Assembly (NCBI GenBank): GCA_022565075.1 | Contig: JADFKG010000108.1 | Coordinates: forward strand, 1-6,962 | Length of the DNA: 6,962 bases | Direction of reading: 5' to 3' | From: Chloroflexota bacterium | GTDB taxonomy: Bacteria; Chloroflexota; Dehalococcoidia; SM23-28-2; RBG-16-64-32 | Shown: positions 1 through 5,147 of the stretch, piece after piece | Layout of the letters: the number at the start of each line of letters is the position of its first letter | Position numbering within the stretch: position 1 is the first letter of the stretch | The notes under the pieces: generated by a model | Databases searched by the model: none | Told to the model about the DNA's origin: nothing | What the model saw: the letters and a program-made list of their open reading frames with translations, nothing else | Program-made: the position numbers and the translations under genes

Positions 1-131
1 GGCAGATGGTACGGGCTGCAGTCGACGCCGATGAGGTAAAACGGCTCTGGGGCCAGCCGCAGCGAGCGCACGTAGTTGGTCGCGGGGGCGCCTCCAGCGC
101 CTGTAACCAGGACGCGGTGAGGATCTACCAC
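1..131 (-). CDS. ATP-grasp domain protein, N-terminal fragment (runs off left edge)
   Basis: Read on the minus strand from a GTG at 131-129, an open frame of 43 complete codons reaches the window edge. It begins with a beta strand and glycine-rich turn, VLVTGAGGAPATNYVRSLR (residues 7-25), followed by FYLIGVDCSPYHL (residues 31-43). This is the Rossmann-like pre-ATP-grasp start seen in carbamoyl-phosphate-synthase-large-like ATP-grasp proteins, which ligate an acid to an amine or similar group using ATP. The ATP-binding and catalytic domains lie outside the window, so the substrate cannot be told. The GTG sits two bases after the TAA of the oxidoreductase gene, so the two are probably co-transcribed and perhaps translationally coupled. 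No strong ribosome binding site is visible and the frame stays open a little further upstream, so the exact start is uncertain. A different Rossmann-fold protein is possible but less likely. Confidence 0.72.
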   Translation of the reverse strand, partial: MVDPHRVLVTGAGGAPATNYVRSLRLAPEPFYLIGVDCSPYHL

Positions 132-133
132 CG

Positions 134-1255
134 TTAGCTCGTCGAACCGGCGCGGGCGACCGCCGCAGGATGGGTGAACGCCGGCGCTACCTCCGTCGCG
201 AATCGCTTCATCGAGCGTCGCACCATCATCTCCGGCATCCCGCCGAAGCCGAACGAGAGAATGATGTTGCGTGCGCCGGCGGCCTCGAACTCTTCGATCT
301 TCTTTGCCACGTCGTCAGGCGTGCCAAACAGGCCGAACGACGTCAGGTCGTCAGCAGTCACATCCGTCCAGTGCTTTTTCGCCGGGTCTGAGATCAGAAC
401 CTTTGCGCCAGGCGCTCGCTCGGCGATCTTTGAAAGCAGCGTCGGCGACGGCCCGGCGGGTTCCAGGTCATGTACCTTGTTGTGCCGCCAGAGGGCGTAC
501 GGGCCGGCCATCCGTCGCGCCTCTTTGCGGGACTCCGCCATGTGTATCTTCAGCATGATCCAGAAGTCGCCGACGAGAACGCCCGCGCCGTCCGGCGATA
601 GCCCCGCCTCGGACGCTCCAGCGCGGTAAGCGTCGATTCGCTTCGCCACGGCCTGGGGAGTGAGGAAGTCGTCGCCGAACATCAACGGCAGGCCGCGCGC
701 GGCGGCGCGAGCCACCGTCTCCGGCGATCCGGAGTTAGCCACGATGATCTGCGGGTGCGGCGTCTGCAGCGGCCGTGGGGTGAGCGCCACGTCCTTCAGG
801 GTCCAAAACTCACCTTCGTGGTCGAAGCGCTCGAGCGTCCAGGCCTTGAGCACGACATCCAGCGACTCCTCAAAGCGCTCACGCCTGCCCGCCAGGTCGA
901 GACCGAAGGCGCCGAACTCCGTCGCGGAGTAGCCCCGGCCAACGCCCAGAAGCAGACGGCCGTTGCTCAGCACATCCACGAGCGTCGCGCGTTCAGCCAC
1001 CTCCACCGGATGGTGCAGCGGAAGCACGCTAACGGCGGTGCCGATCCGCACAGTCGATGTGACGGCGGCGACGTGCGCCGCGAAGCTAAGGGCGTCGTTG
1101 ACGACGCAGTAGGACGTGAAGTGGTGCTCCGCCAGCCACACGGAATCGAAGCCGAGGTCTTCAGCGAGCACGATCTGCCGCAGTTCAGCGGCAATCGCCT
1201 CTCCCGGGGAGAGGACGTCGGGCGCTTCTGCGAGGTGAAACGTGCCGAATCTCAT
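134..1255 (-). CDS. LLM class flavin-dependent oxidoreductase (luciferase-like monooxygenase)
   Basis: This 373-residue protein belongs to the bacterial luciferase-like family: TIM-barrel enzymes that use reduced FMN or F420 to oxidise small organic substrates in the cytoplasm. The N-terminus opens with the strand MRFGTF. It is followed by the family-typical LGFDSVWLAEHHF (residues 34-46) and by IGTAVSVLPLHHPVEVAE (71-88). The segment LSNGRLLLGVGRGY (96-109) is also typical. A late GTPDDVAKKIEEFEAAG segment near residue 315 matches the usual C-terminal part of the barrel. The length is normal for the family. The ATG at 1255-1253 is the natural start because the first strand begins immediately. 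Only a weak AGG lies upstream, so the ribosome binding site is poor. The gene is first in a probable two-gene unit with the ATP-grasp gene. Cofactor choice (FMN or F420) and substrate cannot be read from the sequence. Confidence 0.92.
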   Translation of the reverse strand: MRFGTFHLAEAPDVLSPGEAIAAELRQIVLAEDLGFDSVWLAEHHFTSYCVVNDALSFAAHVAAVTSTVRIGTAVSVLPLHHPVEVAERATLVDVLSNGRLLLGVGRGYSATEFGAFGLDLAGRRERFEESLDVVLKAWTLERFDHEGEFWTLKDVALTPRPLQTPHPQIIVANSGSPETVARAAARGLPLMFGDDFLTPQAVAKRIDAYRAGASEAGLSPDGAGVLVGDFWIMLKIHMAESRKEARRMAGPYALWRHNKVHDLEPAGPSPTLLSKIAERAPGAKVLISDPAKKHWTDVTADDLTSFGLFGTPDDVAKKIEEFEAAGARNIILSFGFGGMPEMMVRRSMKRFATEVAPAFTHPAAVARAGSTS

Positions 1256-1402
1256 AGACGAACCTAAAACTAAGAGGGGTTTCGTTAAGATCCAGTTTAG
1301 GCCGCCCTACGTTGGAAGCAGGTTCGATTCCCGTTGGAATTCCGTCAGGATGCCCCCTCGCCCCTTGCGCCCCCGGCGGCCGTCCCGGCACTGTTATGTC
1401 AG
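1256..1402. other. Divergent intergenic region
   Basis: These 147 bases separate the minus-strand oxidoreductase from the plus-strand mini beta-helix gene, so any promoters for both must lie here or just inside the genes. The part next to the oxidoreductase (about 1256-1300) is clearly richer in A and T than its surroundings. It contains an imperfect inverted repeat (1263-1301), and a direct repeat of CGTTGGAA lies at 1310-1317 and 1332-1339, exactly 22 bases apart. I could not identify a convincing -35/-10 pair on either strand. A TTG at 1334 would extend the plus-strand frame by 23 residues into this region, but the added sequence is Pro/Ala-rich and lies before the hydrophobic signal, so I treat it as untranslated. 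Confidence 0.5.
1263..1301. repeat. Imperfect inverted repeat, possible operator
   Basis: CCTAAAACT at 1263-1271 and AGTTTAGG at 1294-1301 are complementary over eight pairs with one bulged A. About 22 bases separate the arms. The repeat lies just upstream of the oxidoreductase ATG in the AT-richer part of the divergent region, a usual place for a regulator site. It could be chance, and no bound regulator is known. Confidence 0.3.
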
Positions 1403-1825
1403 ATGGCTAATCTCGCGTTCCGGTCCTTCACGACGCTCGGCTACTTCGCTGCCGCTCTTCTCATCGCCATCGTGGCCTCTCTCGCGCTCACGTCCTTCGG
1501 CGACGACAGCAGCGGCCAGCAGGCGCTCGCTACCGCCACGCCCGCACCGACGCCGGTCAGCGCCGGCCCCGGCGGCAACGTCAGCTCCATCGGCGAGGGC
1601 ATTGAGGCGGCCGGCGCAGGAGGCGTCGTCGAACTACGCGCCGGCGTCTTCGATGAGTTCGTTCGCATCACCCAGGCGGTCACCATCCGCCCGCCGGATG
1701 GCGACGTCTGGATGGACCGCGACTGTGAGGAAGGCCCAGCGATCCATGTTTACAGCGGCGCCGGCGTCCTGGCCCAGGAGACGGCCGGTAACGAGACTCC
1801 GGACTGCCCCTTGACGCTCGACTGA
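1403..1825 (+). CDS. Small membrane-anchored or secreted protein with a single beta-helix turn
   Basis: This 140-residue protein has no firm family. Residues 1-10 are a short polar and basic start, and residues 12-32 are a strong hydrophobic segment, a signal peptide or membrane anchor. A short Ala/Thr/Pro linker follows (about 41-53), then a segment like the first coil of a right-handed parallel beta-helix: GGVVELRAGVFDEFVRIT (73-90) and a VWMDRDC stretch (102-108). The same pattern, W-[M/I]-D-x-x-C followed by A-I, occurs in the N-terminal part of the large beta-helix protein at 2365-4092 (W102 to C107 there). Normal beta-helix proteins have many turns, so this one is either truncated or a deliberately small relative. 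Cys108 and Cys135 could pair outside the cell. The ATG at 1403 is preferred over the upstream TTG at 1334 because it starts directly before the hydrophobic segment. No good ribosome binding site is visible for either. Confidence 0.65.
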   Translation: MANLAFRSFTTLGYFAAALLIAIVASLALTSFGDDSSGQQALATATPAPTPVSAGPGGNVSSIGEGIEAAGAGGVVELRAGVFDEFVRITQAVTIRPPDGDVWMDRDCEEGPAIHVYSGAGVLAQETAGNETPDCPLTLD

Positions 1826-1829
1826 GCGT
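1814..1829 (+). terminator. Hairpin spanning the stop codon of the mini beta-helix gene
   Basis: ACGCTC (1814-1819) and GAGCGT (1824-1829) form a perfect six-pair stem around a GACT loop, and the stop codon TGA (1823-1825) lies across the loop and 3' arm. A short weakly T-rich stretch (ATTCTTA) begins about ten bases later. There is no proper T-tract directly after the stem, so this is at best a weak or factor-dependent terminator or an mRNA 3' end stabiliser. Confidence 0.3.
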
Positions 1830-1924
1830 GGCGTTCACCGATTCTTAACCCCCTCGCCGCGCCGGTTCACCGCGCCTGCAACTCGCGCGTGCGACGGTGG
1901 AAGCAACGCCGGTCCGGAAGTATC

Positions 1925-1930
1925 GAGGGG
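1925..1930 (+). promoter_or_regulatory. Ribosome binding site of the winged-helix gene
   Basis: GAGGGG lies four bases before the ATG at 1935. It is the only clear Shine-Dalgarno sequence among the three plus-strand genes and supports this ATG as the start, ruling out a longer protein with a receiver domain upstream. Confidence 0.7.
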
Positions 1931-1934
1931 CAAC

Positions 1935-2291
1935 ATGACGCTATCACCACCACAGGCATCGATAGAGCACGAAGAGAAGTTCGAGTACGGGCGCCTCGCC
2001 ATCGACTGGCCGGAGATGCTCATCTCGATCGACGGCAAGCCGGTCCACCTCACTCCGCTGGAGTTCCGCCTGCTGGCGATGCTCGTCCGCAAACGCGGCT
2101 GGGTCGTCACGTACGAGCAGGCGCTGGCCGAGGTCTGGGGCCCGTCTTACGTCACCGACCGCGCCAACCTGAAGCTCTACATCTGGTATCTGCGCCGCAA
2201 GATCGAGCGCGATCCCAGTCATCCCGAGCTGATCATCACGCGTCGCGGCATAGGCTACATCTTCGGCTCTCGCGCGGCCGTCGCAGCCTGA
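1935..2291 (+). CDS. Stand-alone OmpR/PhoB-type winged-helix DNA-binding protein
   Basis: This 118-residue protein is essentially one Trans_reg_C domain, the DNA-binding output half of OmpR/PhoB response regulators. A short N-terminal beta-sheet (about 16-36) contains ISIDGKPVHLT. The helical core follows: PLEFRLLAMLVRKRGWVVTY (41-60) and the turn QALAEVW (62-68). The recognition helix lies at NLKLYIWYLRRKIE (78-91) and the wing hairpin at ITRRGIGYIF (101-110). Full response regulators are about 220-240 residues with a phosphorylated receiver in front. Here the receiver is absent: the gene has its own ribosome binding site and the preceding 109 bases contain no receiver coding sequence. Its activity must therefore be set by something other than phosphorylation in the same chain, such as its amount, a partner protein or promoter geometry. 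It lies between two exported beta-helix genes in the same direction and may control them. That is inference from position. Confidence 0.9.
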   Translation: MTLSPPQASIEHEEKFEYGRLAIDWPEMLISIDGKPVHLTPLEFRLLAMLVRKRGWVVTYEQALAEVWGPSYVTDRANLKLYIWYLRRKIERDPSHPELIITRRGIGYIFGSRAAVAA

Positions 2292-2324
2292 ACCGCATCT
2301 TCACGCGAACCTCTCGATAAGCGG

Positions 2325-2340
2325 TAACGTAGACCCGTTA
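2325..2340. repeat. Short inverted repeat upstream of the dockerin gene
   Basis: TAACG (2325-2329) and CGTTA (2336-2340) are perfect inverse copies around the six bases TAGACC, and two G-T wobble pairs could extend the stem as RNA. It lies 24 bases before the ATG of the secreted beta-helix gene, in the 73-base gap after the winged-helix gene. It could be an operator or a small leader hairpin, and may be chance. Confidence 0.25.
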
Positions 2341-2353
2341 TTGAGCCTCCCTT

Positions 2354-2363
2354 CCTTCGAAGG
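2354..2363. repeat. Perfect palindrome covering the start region of the dockerin gene
   Basis: CCTTCGAAGG is a perfect ten-base palindrome ending two bases before the ATG at 2365. Its right half, GAAGG, is the only Shine-Dalgarno-like sequence near that start, but the spacing of one base is too short for normal use. A protein bound here would lie on the translation start and probably near the transcription start. Function is unproven. Confidence 0.3.
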
Positions 2364-2364
2364 G

Positions 2365-4092
2365 ATGAGTTACTCACGGGGATCATTTTCTAAGCTCGTG
2401 CTGGCCGCGACCGTGGCCGTTGCAGCCGTCTTCGTACTCGCAGGTGAGCCAGCACGCGCCGCCGGCGCCACATACTACGTCTCGACTTCAGGCGACGATG
2501 GCGCACCCGGCACACAGTCGCAGCCGCTGCGCACTGTGCAGGCCGCGGCTGACCGCGCCGGCCCGGGCGACACCGTTAGCATCGCACCCGGCGTCTACGC
2601 GCCTTTCTCCGCCGAGACGTCAGGCACGGCGGGCGCTCCGGTCATCTTCCGCGGAGACGACGGCACCTGGATCGACGGCGGCTGCAGCGATCACGCCATC
2701 GACATCACGGCCGACCACATCACGATCGAAGACCTTGGCGCTCGCCGCTCCATTACCGAGGTCATCCACCTCTTCGCCGCCAGCAACGTCACGCTCCAGC
2801 GCTTGACCGTCACCGACTGGAACTGCGGCGAGGGCGCCGATCAGTACCGCGCCGGCATCTCCTCCTGGGGTGGCGGCAGCGCCCTGACCGTCCGCGATTC
2901 GTACCTCGAACGGCGTGTCACCGAGAGCGGCGACGATGTCGGCCCCGGAAACGGCATCTGGGTCAAGAACACCGGCCCGGACGCCGGCGGCGGCCACACC
3001 TTCAGCGGCAACACGATCATCGGCGGCCACGACGGCATCGGCGGCGAGCCGGAGGACGTCCCCTGGGGCGTCTTCAACGGCAACACCCTCATCGAAGGCA
3101 ACACCGTCCGTGACTGCGACGACGACGGCATCCAGGTCGAGGGCGGCACGCACAACGTCACGGTCTCCGGGAACACGATCAGCGGCTGCCTGATCGGCGT
3201 CGCCTTCGCGCCCGCCCTGGGCGGCCCCCTGACGATCGTCGGCAACGTCATCACCGACCCGCAGCCGCGTCGCGGCCAGGGCCCGGCCATGTTCAAGGCC
3301 GGCGACGACTCCAGTGGCGAGATCCGTATCTACCACAACAGCTTCTTCGCCGGCGCCACGCCCGCCGACGGCTTCAAGCAGACGAACCCGAACCTGGCAA
3401 ACATCCACCTGCTCAACAATGCGATCTACGCCGGGCGCTACGTCTGGGAGACGTCCTCGCACAGCGGCACCGTCTCGGCGGACTACGACGCGCTCTTCAC
3501 AGCGGACGGTGACCGCTTCCTGAAGTGGGACGGCACGCGCTACTACTCGCTCTCCGAGGTGCGGACCAACACCGGCCAGGAGACGCACGGCATCACCGCC
3601 TCCGACTTCGCCTGGGACGCAGAGCTGCGCCCGCTCGCCGGCAGTCCGCTGATCGACGCCGGCGTCGTCATCCCGGGCGTGAACGACGGCTACAGCGGAT
3701 CGGCGCCCGACATCGGCGCGTTTGAGGTCGGCGCGCCCTCGCCGCCGACTGCCTCCGCAACCCCACAGGCGCCCACCACAACGCCGGCGCCGACGCTCGC
3801 CGCCGTACCAACTCCAACAGCGACTCCTGCTGCCGCACCCGACCCGTCGCCGTCAGACACCACAAACGACCCACAGCCGGGCGATGTGAACTGCGACGGC
3901 GCGATCACGCCCGTCGACGTACTGCTCATACTGCAGGCCGCCGCCGGACTACCTCCGACTGGCTGCGCCCACCTCACCGATCTCGACTGCGACGGTGCGC
4001 TGACAGCCGCCGACGCACGCGCGATCCTGGCGCACCTGGTGGAGATCGTCTCGTTGCCGCCGGCGACCTGCCCGCAATCGGGCACCGGCTAG
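2365..4092 (+). CDS. Exported right-handed beta-helix protein with Pro/Thr linker and dockerin-like C-terminus
   Basis: This 575-residue protein starts with a classic Sec signal peptide: a basic start, a hydrophobic core (11-27) and an ARA cleavage motif (30-32). The mature part opens with YYVSTSGDDGAPGT (37-50) and PGDTVSIAPGVY (67-78), typical of DUF1565/pectate-lyase-like beta-helix proteins. Repeating turns rich in G-N-T-[IV] and D-G-I, such as EGNTVRDCDDDGI, run to about residue 425. SPLIDAG (427-433) and DIGAFE (449-454) resemble the end of 'choice-of-anchor Q' beta-helix proteins. A Pro/Thr/Ala linker (about 458-500) leads to two calcium-loop repeats, DVNCDGAITPVD (507-518) and DLDCDGALTAAD (539-550), each followed by a helix as in type I dockerins. 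It probably binds or cleaves polysaccharide outside the cell, but no catalytic set could be assigned. ATG 2365 is chosen over TTG 2341 because it directly precedes the signal peptide. Its stop overlaps that of the convergent transferase gene. Confidence 0.9.
   Translation: MSYSRGSFSKLVLAATVAVAAVFVLAGEPARAAGATYYVSTSGDDGAPGTQSQPLRTVQAAADRAGPGDTVSIAPGVYAPFSAETSGTAGAPVIFRGDDGTWIDGGCSDHAIDITADHITIEDLGARRSITEVIHLFAASNVTLQRLTVTDWNCGEGADQYRAGISSWGGGSALTVRDSYLERRVTESGDDVGPGNGIWVKNTGPDAGGGHTFSGNTIIGGHDGIGGEPEDVPWGVFNGNTLIEGNTVRDCDDDGIQVEGGTHNVTVSGNTISGCLIGVAFAPALGGPLTIVGNVITDPQPRRGQGPAMFKAGDDSSGEIRIYHNSFFAGATPADGFKQTNPNLANIHLLNNAIYAGRYVWETSSHSGTVSADYDALFTADGDRFLKWDGTRYYSLSEVRTNTGQETHGITASDFAWDAELRPLAGSPLIDAGVVIPGVNDGYSGSAPDIGAFEVGAPSPPTASATPQAPTTTPAPTLAAVPTPTATPAAAPDPSPSDTTNDPQPGDVNCDGAITPVDVLLILQAAAGLPPTGCAHLTDLDCDGALTAADARAILAHLVEIVSLPPATCPQSGTG
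4059..4089. terminator. GC-rich hairpin at the convergent gene junction
   Basis: TGCCCG (4069-4074) and CGGGCA (4079-4084) form a perfect six-pair stem around CAAT. Directly outside, GCCGG (4059-4063) and CCGGC (4085-4089) add five more pairs, with five unpaired bases on the left side. The structure lies in the last codons of the dockerin gene, exactly where two converging transcripts would end. Because it is a palindrome it works on both strands. Neither side has a T-tract, so it is not a canonical intrinsic terminator. It may stabilise 3' ends or slow polymerase. Confidence 0.35.
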
Positions 4093-5147
4093 CCGAAGTT
4101 GTGGTAGATCGCCGAGCCCATTCCGCGCAGCGCGTATCCCGGCGCCAGCTTGACGAAGAGCGTCAGCAGCGACTGAGGCAGCGCGCCCAATGGCAAGCTC
4201 CCGTTCGTGGCGCCGGCCGGCGCGTGGGTGTAGTAGCGAAGCGTCTTCTCATCGCTGCCCCACAGCAGCTTGAACCGCCGCAGGCCCTCGTTCTCCGTGT
4301 CGCAGCGCCCCAGGTCAAGGGAACGGCAGCCCAGCGACGCCGAGAGCTGGATCGCCTGCCAGAGCAGGATGTTGTTCGGCCGCAGGTTCAGGAACCGCGG
4401 GTCGGAGGCGTTGAACTTGTACACCATCTGGTCGCGGAAGCGCAGCAGCAGGTCGCCGGCGATCGGCCGCCCCTCAAAGTCGGCGAGTAACAGGTGGCCG
4501 GCGCCAGCCTCGATCATGTGCCGGTGTACGTTCGCGAAGAACCGCCACGGCTGCGGCAGTAGGCCGTGCTTCTTGCGCGTGAGCACCGTCAGCCGGTAGA
4601 ACTCGCGCATGTCGTCGAGGCTGTTCGCTTCGCGCACGGACAGACCCTCTCGCTCGGCCTTGCGGATCGCCCGCCGCGCCGACGAGTGGAACCCCTTCGC
4701 CGTCTCCTCCGCGCTGGCCGCGATCGGGATAATGTGCTGGTAGAAGGCTTGGCCGCCGCCGAACCCGGCAGAGTCGAGCGGTACGGCGCCCGGGCCGCGC
4801 AGCTCAACGTGTGATGCGCCGGCCGCCACGGCCGCCCTACTCACCACCGAAAGCAGCTCGGCGTCCTCACCCGTCGACTCGAGGAGCGGCGGACAGACGT
4901 CGCTGAAGGGCAGGCCCACGAGCCGCCGCGTCGTCAGGCGGCCGTCCACCTGCATCAGCGCCACCGCGCTCCGGATCGCGCCTGAGTCGTCCCGCCTCAC
5001 GTGGTAAAGCGGGCGGTACTTGTAGGTGCCCAGCAGGACGCGCGCCCAGCCGCTCGTGTGAAACACGTTACCGTCCGGGTGCGAGTCGACGAAGGCGTCC
5101 CAGTCCGGGCACGTGCGCGGGTCGACGACGCTGATCTCGCCGGCCAT
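4089..5147 (-). CDS. FemAB/GNAT-family transferase, probable surface glycan or peptidoglycan modification
   Basis: This 352-residue protein resembles the FemAB-related, GNAT-fold transferases (BioF2-like Acetyltransf_6 domain) often found in exopolysaccharide clusters. The N-terminal GNAT-like half contains NVFHTSGWARVL (27-38), a family hallmark. The second half carries SSARRAIRKAEREGL (155-169), LLLADFEGRPIAGDLLLRF (219-237) and a C-terminal LRPNNILLWQAIQ segment (255-267). The RSLDLGRCDTENEGLRRFK motif (275-293) is typical of these proteins. FemAB enzymes move amino acids from aminoacyl-tRNA onto cell-wall peptides. The polysaccharide-linked relatives have poorly known substrates, so an aminoacyl or acyl transfer onto a glycan precursor in the cytoplasm is inferred. 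The ATG follows the stop codon of the upstream glycosyltransferase with no gap and has a GGAGG site, so the two are translated together. It is the last visible gene of the operon. Confidence 0.87.
   Translation of the reverse strand: MAGEISVVDPRTCPDWDAFVDSHPDGNVFHTSGWARVLLGTYKYRPLYHVRRDDSGAIRSAVALMQVDGRLTTRRLVGLPFSDVCPPLLESTGEDAELLSVVSRAAVAAGASHVELRGPGAVPLDSAGFGGGQAFYQHIIPIAASAEETAKGFHSSARRAIRKAEREGLSVREANSLDDMREFYRLTVLTRKKHGLLPQPWRFFANVHRHMIEAGAGHLLLADFEGRPIAGDLLLRFRDQMVYKFNASDPRFLNLRPNNILLWQAIQLSASLGCRSLDLGRCDTENEGLRRFKLLWGSDEKTLRYYTHAPAGATNGSLPLGALPQSLLTLFVKLAPGYALRGMGSAIYHNFG

Noticed and set aside
1316..1335. GGTTCGATTCCC resembles the T-arm of a tRNA
   Set aside because: The five-pair T-stem has a mismatch and a wobble, and no acceptor, D or anticodon arm can be built from the flanking bases. 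It is probably chance; a covariance search with a tRNA model would settle it.
1833..1872. Direct repeat GTTCACCG at 1833-1840 and 1865-1872 in the gap before the winged-helix gene
   Set aside because: Only eight bases match, with no symmetry or further copies. It is not beyond chance in this composition.
1826..2320. Continuation of the mini beta-helix frame past its TGA, as if the stop were read through
   Set aside because: The frame stays open but the translation is Arg-rich, lacks beta-helix pattern and overlaps the convincing winged-helix gene in another frame.
2620..3588. A 322-codon open frame on the minus strand opposite the beta-helix gene
   Set aside because: It has low-complexity Val/Ala/Asp-rich translation with no fold signature, and it is a by-product of GC-rich third codon positions in the plus-strand gene, which has a signal peptide and recognisable domains.
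3690..4085. A 131-codon minus-strand frame opposite the linker and dockerin tail
   Set aside because: Its Gly/Val/Ala repeats mirror the Pro/Thr/Ala linker codons on the other strand. It has no ribosome site and no recognisable domain.
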